From: SLNP01 sp964568875
Lineage (GTDB): Bacteria > Bacteroidota > Bacteroidia > Bacteroidales > VadinHA17
Assembly: GCA_964568875.1 (NCBI GenBank)
Contig: CAZMSH010000004.1
Coordinates: 96,630-160,629 of the forward strand
DNA: 64,000 nucleotides
Direction: 5' to 3'
Shown here: positions 59,329 to 64,000 of the stretch, piece by piece
Position numbering within the stretch: position 1 is the stretch's first letter
Layout of the letters: each line of letters opens with the position of its first letter
Made by a program: the position numbers and the translations under genes
The notes under the pieces: model-generated
The model's database searches: none
The model's input: only the letters and a program-made list of their open reading frames with translations
What the model was told of the DNA's origin: nothing

Positions 59329-59398
59329 GTGTTTCATACAAATACTTTTCTTTATCTAGAAAGCCTCAGTTTTAAAGACCAGTCTGATATTGATATCT

Positions 59399-60394
59399 AT
59401 GAAATATTTTGTAACAGGTGCAACAGGTTTCATTGGCTCGCTTCTGGTAAAAAAGCTGGCTGATGAAGATAATGAGGTTGTTATGCTGTCAAGAGCGATG
59501 ACCTCAACGGACTCTCAGTATGGAAAGAATGTGTCGGTGGTGCGGGGAGATATTTTTAATATGGAGGTTCTTAAGCGCGGAATGGAAGGTGCTGATGCGG
59601 TATTTCACCTTGCGGCACTGGTTAAGCCAACCAGCCGGGACAACACACTTTTCTACAAAACAAATGTTACAGGCACAGCTAATATTGTTGACGCCTGTGA
59701 GGCTCAGGGGGTAAAACGGCTTGTCGTTACGTCAACGGCAGGAACAATAGGTTATTCGGAAGATGGATTGCCTCTTGATGAGACTGCACCATACAGGTCT
59801 GATTATGACACTGAATACGAAAGGACAAAGGCACTTACCGAACAAATGGTTCTGAATAGAAAAGATGGCAGTACGGATATTATGGTGGTTAACCCTTCAA
59901 GAGTATTCGGGCCGGGAAAATTAACTGTCTCAAATTCTCTGAGCAAAATAATAAAGATGTACTGCAACGGTATATGGAGAATAATCCCTGGAGACGGCTC
60001 TTCAAAAGGTAACTACACATTTGTTGATGATGTGGTAATGGGCCACATTCTTGCTGCGAGGAACGGTACAGACGGCGAGAGGTATATTCTGGGAGGAGAG
60101 AATATCTCGTACGACACCTTTTTCGAAGTGGTAGCCAGGTGCTCTGGCAAAAACAGAAGGCTATTCAGGATTAAGTCAGAAAACCTGAAAAGAATAGCCC
60201 GTATCATAAATACAGCAGGGAGCCTGGCCGGCCGTTCGCCTCTCATTTCTGACAACTGGATTGACAAATATCTGAAGGATTGGGTTCTGTCAAACGATAA
60301 GGCCATTAACCAGCTTGGTTACTCTGTTACTCCATTCGAAGAGGTTATTGATCGAACAGTTTCATGGTTAAGAAAAGTACGGAAACATGAATAA
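59399..60394 (+). CDS. NAD-dependent epimerase/dehydratase (extended SDR)
   Basis: 331 residues from the ATG at 59399. The Rossmann motif TGATGFIGSLLVKKL, FHLAALVKPT, TSTAGTIGYSE and the catalytic Tyr-xxx-Lys (YERTK) put it in the extended SDR family; VNPSRVFGPG is typical of sugar or 3-beta-hydroxysteroid-like members. The substrate is not clear. It overlaps the following SDR by 8 nt. Confidence 0.85.
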   Translation: MKYFVTGATGFIGSLLVKKLADEDNEVVMLSRAMTSTDSQYGKNVSVVRGDIFNMEVLKRGMEGADAVFHLAALVKPTSRDNTLFYKTNVTGTANIVDACEAQGVKRLVVTSTAGTIGYSEDGLPLDETAPYRSDYDTEYERTKALTEQMVLNRKDGSTDIMVVNPSRVFGPGKLTVSNSLSKIIKMYCNGIWRIIPGDGSSKGNYTFVDDVVMGHILAARNGTDGERYILGGENISYDTFFEVVARCSGKNRRLFRIKSENLKRIARIINTAGSLAGRSPLISDNWIDKYLKDWVLSNDKAINQLGYSVTPFEEVIDRTVSWLRKVRKHE

Positions 60395-61178
60395 CGGGCA
60401 ATTTGCATTGGTAACGGGCTCTGGCAGAGGTATCGGAAGAGCCCTTGCACATGAACTGGCAATGAGGGGTTACAACCTGGCCATGCAATCATTGCCCGGA
60501 GAAAGCCTGGCCGATTATGCTCATCAACTCTCAGACACCTACGGAGTAATGACCTGGAGCTATGAGACCGACCTGACCTCAGATGACGGACCTGTAAGAC
60601 TCTACAATGCTGTTGTAAACGACGGAGTAAAAATCAGTATTCTTGTCAATAATGCCGGTATAGGTAATGAAGGACCGCTGGAATCCTATTCAGAGGAAAC
60701 AATAAACAAGATTATTCTCCTGAATATAAGAGCTCTTACAATACTTACCTACCTGTTTACCCCTGAACTGAAAAAGCATAATTCCTTTTTGCTCAACGTA
60801 AGCAGTGTAGGTAGTTTTATGCCAACACCTTATAAAAGTGTTTATCTGGCTTCAAAAACCTATATATACTACTTTTCAAAGGCACTGGAGGCGGAATTCA
60901 GGGGTTCATCGGTAAGAGTATGCATTCTGGCCCCGGGAGGGGTATTGACAAACAGCAGAATTTGTGAAAAGATTGCATGCCTGGGCTGGCTCCCCAGAAA
61001 ATCAACACTTGAACCTTATGTGGTGGCATCAAAATGTATAAACGGAATGCTAAGGGGCAGGAGTGTAATAATTCCCGGTAGTCTTACTACTCTGTTATTC
61101 TGTTTTGGTCAGGTACTCCCTGTCGGTATTGCACAGTCTATAGCCAGGAAAATATATCGTAACGATTCAGCTGACTGA
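60387..61178 (+). CDS. Short-chain dehydrogenase/reductase
   Basis: 263 residues: TGSGRGIGRAL cofactor motif, LVNNAGIG, catalytic Ser in NVSSVG and YLASK as YxxxK, then LAPGGVLT. Classical SDR fold. Together with the overlapping epimerase-like gene it suggests a two-step NAD(P)-linked conversion of a sugar, lipid or acyl substrate; the exact reaction is unknown. A hydrophobic C-terminal stretch (LTTLLFCFGQVLPVGIA) is present. Confidence 0.85.
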   Translation: MNNGQFALVTGSGRGIGRALAHELAMRGYNLAMQSLPGESLADYAHQLSDTYGVMTWSYETDLTSDDGPVRLYNAVVNDGVKISILVNNAGIGNEGPLESYSEETINKIILLNIRALTILTYLFTPELKKHNSFLLNVSSVGSFMPTPYKSVYLASKTYIYYFSKALEAEFRGSSVRVCILAPGGVLTNSRICEKIACLGWLPRKSTLEPYVVASKCINGMLRGRSVIIPGSLTTLLFCFGQVLPVGIAQSIARKIYRNDSAD

Positions 61179-61184
61179 TTTCCT

Positions 61185-61472
61185 CTACTGATTTGTTTCT
61201 GTATCGGGTTTGTCATTTCCACGAAGGTCACCCTTTCGAAAGTATCTTCCGGGAGTTTTAAGAAATGGCACAACCCGCTCTTTGATTTTTTTATAGAAAC
61301 TCTTGCCCAGGAAAAGCAGACTTGCATAAAAGGTGACCTCACCAATGATTATCAGAATAAGGGTAATGGTCGCTATTTGCTTGCCTGAGAAGCCAAGCAG
61401 CGGTACAATGAGTATTGACAGGAATGCAATGCAGCATATCAGAAATAGTGTATATCCGATTGTTTTAATCAT
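61185..61472 (-). CDS. Small two-helix membrane protein (transporter-suffix-like)
   Basis: 95 residues: two helices (YTLFLICCIAFLSILIVPLLG, ITLILIIIGEVTFYASLLFLG) then KSFYKKIKERVVPF and a basic tail. The layout resembles small proteins annotated as transporter suffix domain-containing; function unknown. It converges on the SDR gene with 6 nt between stops. Confidence 0.6.
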   Translation of the reverse strand: MIKTIGYTLFLICCIAFLSILIVPLLGFSGKQIATITLILIIIGEVTFYASLLFLGKSFYKKIKERVVPFLKTPGRYFRKGDLRGNDKPDTETNQ

Positions 61473-61554
61473 GGGTTAATTATATGTTTGAAACATCAGA
61501 TTTCATTACTTTGTTCATTTTATGGAACCATGATCACTGACCGATGAATTAAAG

Positions 61555-61562
61555 TATCTTTG
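61555..61562 (+). promoter_or_regulatory. -7 box (TATCTTTG) for the DUF4340-like gene
   Basis: It matches TAnnTTTG, 65 nt before the ATG at 61628. No convincing -33 box. Confidence 0.45.
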
Positions 61563-61627
61563 CCTCGTGAAAGACAGAGATATTTGCTGATAAATATTTT
61601 AAGGTCTTGATATTACGATTTTTTTTA

Positions 61628-62614
61628 ATGAAGTTGACACTGAATAATATATCAGTTAAAATCATATCCGGGGGAATACTGGCCCTGATTATTGCAGTCC
61701 TTTACCTTGGACACAAGGGTGCTTTTAGCAGACGCAATACTTCCTTTGACGTTGCTGCAGATGCTGATGTTACCATGATAGAGATGCGCCAGGGTGATGA
61801 GAAGGTGGTATTGCGTAAAACCAAAGATGGCTGGACGGTCAATGAAGCCGGTGAGGCAAGGGGCAGTGCAGTGAGCTTCCTGCTGCAGATACTGAGGGAG
61901 ATTGCGATTAAGTCTCCGGTGTCGGACGATATGTATAACAGAGAGGTTGTGGAGACAGGAATAGAGCCTGTAAGGATCAGGGCCACGTCGGGTCGCAAAC
62001 TGCTGACCTCGTTTCTTGTCTGGAAGACAGAAAGCAATATATATGGCAATATTGCAAAACGGAGAGAAAAGGGAAAATCCTTCATACTTTACATCCCTGG
62101 ATATGAAGGGAGTATCGGGCAGGGATTTAATATGAATGAACTCTTCTGGAGACCATTCAATATATTCAGCATCAGTCCGTCACAAATTGCCTCGGTAGAG
62201 GTATCATATACAGACAGACCCGATGATTCTTTTGTGATTCACAATCCGTTTGCCGGTGAGTTACCTGCCGGATTGAAACCGGCTATTGAAGGGTATGATA
62301 CTGCTATGGTGAGGCGGTACCTCTCTTATTATATCTGGGTTCCGTTTGAGAACTGGGCATTTGAAACCGGGATTGAAGACAGAGACTCAATTGTTGCCGG
62401 TGAGCCCGAAGCAGAAATATCAGTTGTACTAACAGACGGCTCCACGGAGGTACTTACTGTCTGGCGTCGCCGGTTGGAAAAAGAGGGAGAACTGATTGTC
62501 GATAATGACAGGGTTTGGGGAAGAAAGGACGAAGGATCACAACTTTTTGTCGTCCGGTATTTCGATCTCGATCCGTTGCTTAGGAAGAAAAGTTATTTTT
62601 TCCAGCCTGATTAA
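61628..62614 (+). CDS. DUF4340-like membrane-anchored protein
   Basis: 328 residues from the ATG at 61628 (a TTG at 61607 is possible but less likely). One N-terminal helix (ISGGILALIIAVLYLGHKGAF) precedes repeated beta-strand units such as VVLRKTKDGWTVNE and SFLLQILREIAIKSPVSDD, typical of DUF4340. This family often accompanies GldG-type ABC components, and it lies between gldFG and dnaN here. Function is unknown; periplasmic by topology. Confidence 0.7.
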   Translation: MKLTLNNISVKIISGGILALIIAVLYLGHKGAFSRRNTSFDVAADADVTMIEMRQGDEKVVLRKTKDGWTVNEAGEARGSAVSFLLQILREIAIKSPVSDDMYNREVVETGIEPVRIRATSGRKLLTSFLVWKTESNIYGNIAKRREKGKSFILYIPGYEGSIGQGFNMNELFWRPFNIFSISPSQIASVEVSYTDRPDDSFVIHNPFAGELPAGLKPAIEGYDTAMVRRYLSYYIWVPFENWAFETGIEDRDSIVAGEPEAEISVVLTDGSTEVLTVWRRRLEKEGELIVDNDRVWGRKDEGSQLFVVRYFDLDPLLRKKSYFFQPD

Positions 62615-62745
62615 TATTTGACAGTAAGAGTTTTTTTTGTAATATTGATAATTCCGAAGCGGTTAATGACATTGCTGATTTTCAAGTTGTTGACTTTTTT
62701 GGAGATTGAAATAAGAACATATAACAATAAAAATCCGGAGATAAA

Positions 62746-63876
62746 ATGAAATTTGTTGTATCGAGTACCGAACTACTGGGTCACCTTCAGGCAATAAGCC
62801 GTGTGATAAGTTCGAAAAATACCTTGCCAATTCTCGACAATTTTTTGTTCGACCTCAAAGGTAATACCCTTGAGATAACTGCGTCAGATCTTGAAACAAC
62901 ACTGATTACGCAGCTTACTCTTGAAAATACCGAGGGTGATGCTTCCGTTGCCATCCCTGCAAGACTTCTTCTTGATACTCTGAAGGAGTTCCCTGAGCAG
63001 CCTCTGACCTTTGATATCAACACGGGAAACCTTCAGGTTGTTATCAACAGTGAGAACGGGCGTTTTAGTGCCGTGGGTCAACATGGGGTAGATTTTCCGG
63101 TACTTCCCTCTCTGAAAGCAGAGAAGAGCAATAATTTCACCCTGTCGGCAGACTTGCTGCTTTCAGGAATTACCCGCACCCTGTTTGCCACTGCCGATGA
63201 TGAACTGAGGCCGGTGATGGGCGGAATATTTATTGAAGCCTCAACTGACAGTCTTACCTTTGTTGCTTCCGATGCCCATAAGCTTGTGCGGTACCGCAGG
63301 AGCGACGCAATGTCAGAGTCTCCATGTTCGTTTATCTTACCGAAAAAGCCGGCTTCGCTTCTTAAGAATATACTGGGGCGGGAAGAGGGCCCGGTTAAAG
63401 TTGAATTTGACGACAAGAATGCTTTCTTTACGCTGTCAGGATACAAGGTGGTTTGCAGATTGGTTGAGGGCAACTATCCCAATTACAATTCAGTAATCCC
63501 CAAGAGCAATCCCCGCAAGGTGAGTGTTGACAGGGTGGAGTTCTACAACTCGCTGAAGAGGGTGTCGGTTTTCTCAAACCAGGCCAGCAACCTTGTGAAG
63601 ATGCAGTTCACCGGTAATCAGATGGTTATCTCGGCACAGGATATCGACTTCTCAATATCAGCATACGAAAGAGTTAAGTGCCGCTATGAAGGCGACGAAA
63701 TGGAGATAGGGTTCAAGTCTGTCTTCCTTCAGGAGATACTGGGCAACCTGGCATCACAGGAGGTTCATATCGAACTCGCCGATCCGACCAGGGCAGGGCT
63801 GTTCCTTCCGGCTGAAAATGACAACGATGCCGAGGACCTGCTTATGCTGCTGATGCCGATGATGATAAATGCGTAG
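62746..63876 (+). CDS. dnaN: DNA polymerase III beta clamp
   Basis: 376 residues with the three-domain sliding-clamp pattern: MKFVVSSTELLGHLQAISRVI and SKNTLPILDNFLF, GQHGVDFPVLPSL, FVASDAHKLVRYR and a typical LLMPMMI end. The clamp encircles DNA and tethers polymerase III. No DnaA boxes or origin were recognised nearby. A heptamer repeat starts 4 nt after the stop. Confidence 0.96.
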   Translation: MKFVVSSTELLGHLQAISRVISSKNTLPILDNFLFDLKGNTLEITASDLETTLITQLTLENTEGDASVAIPARLLLDTLKEFPEQPLTFDINTGNLQVVINSENGRFSAVGQHGVDFPVLPSLKAEKSNNFTLSADLLLSGITRTLFATADDELRPVMGGIFIEASTDSLTFVASDAHKLVRYRRSDAMSESPCSFILPKKPASLLKNILGREEGPVKVEFDDKNAFFTLSGYKVVCRLVEGNYPNYNSVIPKSNPRKVSVDRVEFYNSLKRVSVFSNQASNLVKMQFTGNQMVISAQDIDFSISAYERVKCRYEGDEMEIGFKSVFLQEILGNLASQEVHIELADPTRAGLFLPAENDNDAEDLLMLLMPMMINA

Positions 63877-63880
63877 GTAA

Positions 63881-63985
63881 GGTAACAGGTATCAGGTATC
63901 AGGTGCCAGGTACCAGGTATCAGGTATCAGGTATCAGGTATCAGGTGCCAGGTATCAGGTATCAGGTATCAGGTATCGGGTATGC
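63881..63985. repeat. Heptamer tandem repeat, GGTATCA type
   Basis: At least fourteen units of 7 bp in unbroken phase after dnaN: mostly GGTATCA, with GGTAACA, GGTGCCA, GGTACCA and a final GGTATCG. No other feature lies in the last 120 bases of the window. Confidence 0.9.
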
Positions 63986-64000
63986 ATGAACATGATATCT

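Noticed and set aside
63877..64000. Replication origin next to dnaN
   Set aside because: No DnaA boxes or AT-rich unwinding region, and dnaA is not adjacent; the sequence is a heptamer repeat.

Overview
The window looks like a chromosomal scaffold piece from a strictly anaerobic, fermenting member of the Bacteroidota, most likely Bacteroidales. The signs are Bacteroidota-type promoters (TAnnTTTG -7 boxes, in one case with a TTTG -33 box 20 nt upstream), gldF/gldG, lpxB, a DUF3078 outer-membrane protein, a fused SpmA/SpmB protein and the gene order gldF-gldG-DUF4340-dnaN. No rRNA, tRNA, CRISPR array, phage or insertion sequence was seen. Two runs of exactly 100 N (1201-1300 and 49849-49948) are scaffold gaps.

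Layout. 1-7.3 kb: the 3' end of a membrane glycosyltransferase, a 36-bp tandem repeat array broken by a gap, a secreted glycosidase-like protein with an exported nitroreductase, SpmAB, and YebC. 7.3-13.8 kb: a propeller/SpoIIE sensor, a YgjP-type metalloprotease, a small Spy-like protein, a metallophosphoesterase and a NUDIX hydrolase. 13.85-32.4 kb: a large [FeFe]-hydrogenase locus. Two divergent operons share an intergenic region with a perfect Rex-type palindrome. The leftward operon encodes a small [2Fe-2S] protein, a PAS-containing sensory hydrogenase and a SpoIIE phosphatase. The rightward operon encodes HydC, HydB, HydA, a second sensory hydrogenase fused to a histidine kinase, a response regulator, a receiver-kinase hybrid, Rex and a RibF-like protein. 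Behind it lie hydG with a duplicated TM1266-type regulator, and hydE with an M14 peptidase. HydF is not in the window.

32.5-36 kb: a lipoprotein, a frameshifted DoxX remnant, a DUF454 protein and an unusual ECF-like membrane protein fused to a THEP1-type NTPase. 36.2-42.6 kb: an amino-acid fermentation module with an ADP-forming acyl-CoA synthetase, a possible 31-residue leader peptide with a hairpin, an aminotransferase and a four-subunit 2-oxoacid:ferredoxin oxidoreductase. 42.6-46.1 kb: nadD, gmk, yicC and tryptophanase. 46.3-64 kb: mostly housekeeping and envelope genes (DUF3078, GNAT, UbiA, PheT, SurE, LpxB, SpoIID, GldFG, an epimerase/SDR pair, DUF4340, DnaN).

A coherent reading (inference): amino acids are transaminated, the 2-oxoacids are oxidised to acyl-CoA giving reduced ferredoxin, ATP is made by the ADP-forming synthetase, and NADH plus ferredoxin electrons meet at HydABC. 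Rex (NADH/NAD+) and two H2/redox sensors would set expression. The notable point is that HydA, although complete in domain order, carries Ala299, Thr353 and Met358 where catalytic [FeFe]-hydrogenases have the proton-shuttle Cys, a Met and the conserved Lys. HydB has lost its N-terminal [2Fe-2S] ligands and has a changed FMN loop. The trimer may therefore be a functionally altered branch of HydABC. A second theme is families of 7-bp tandem repeats placed immediately after stop codons at several loci.
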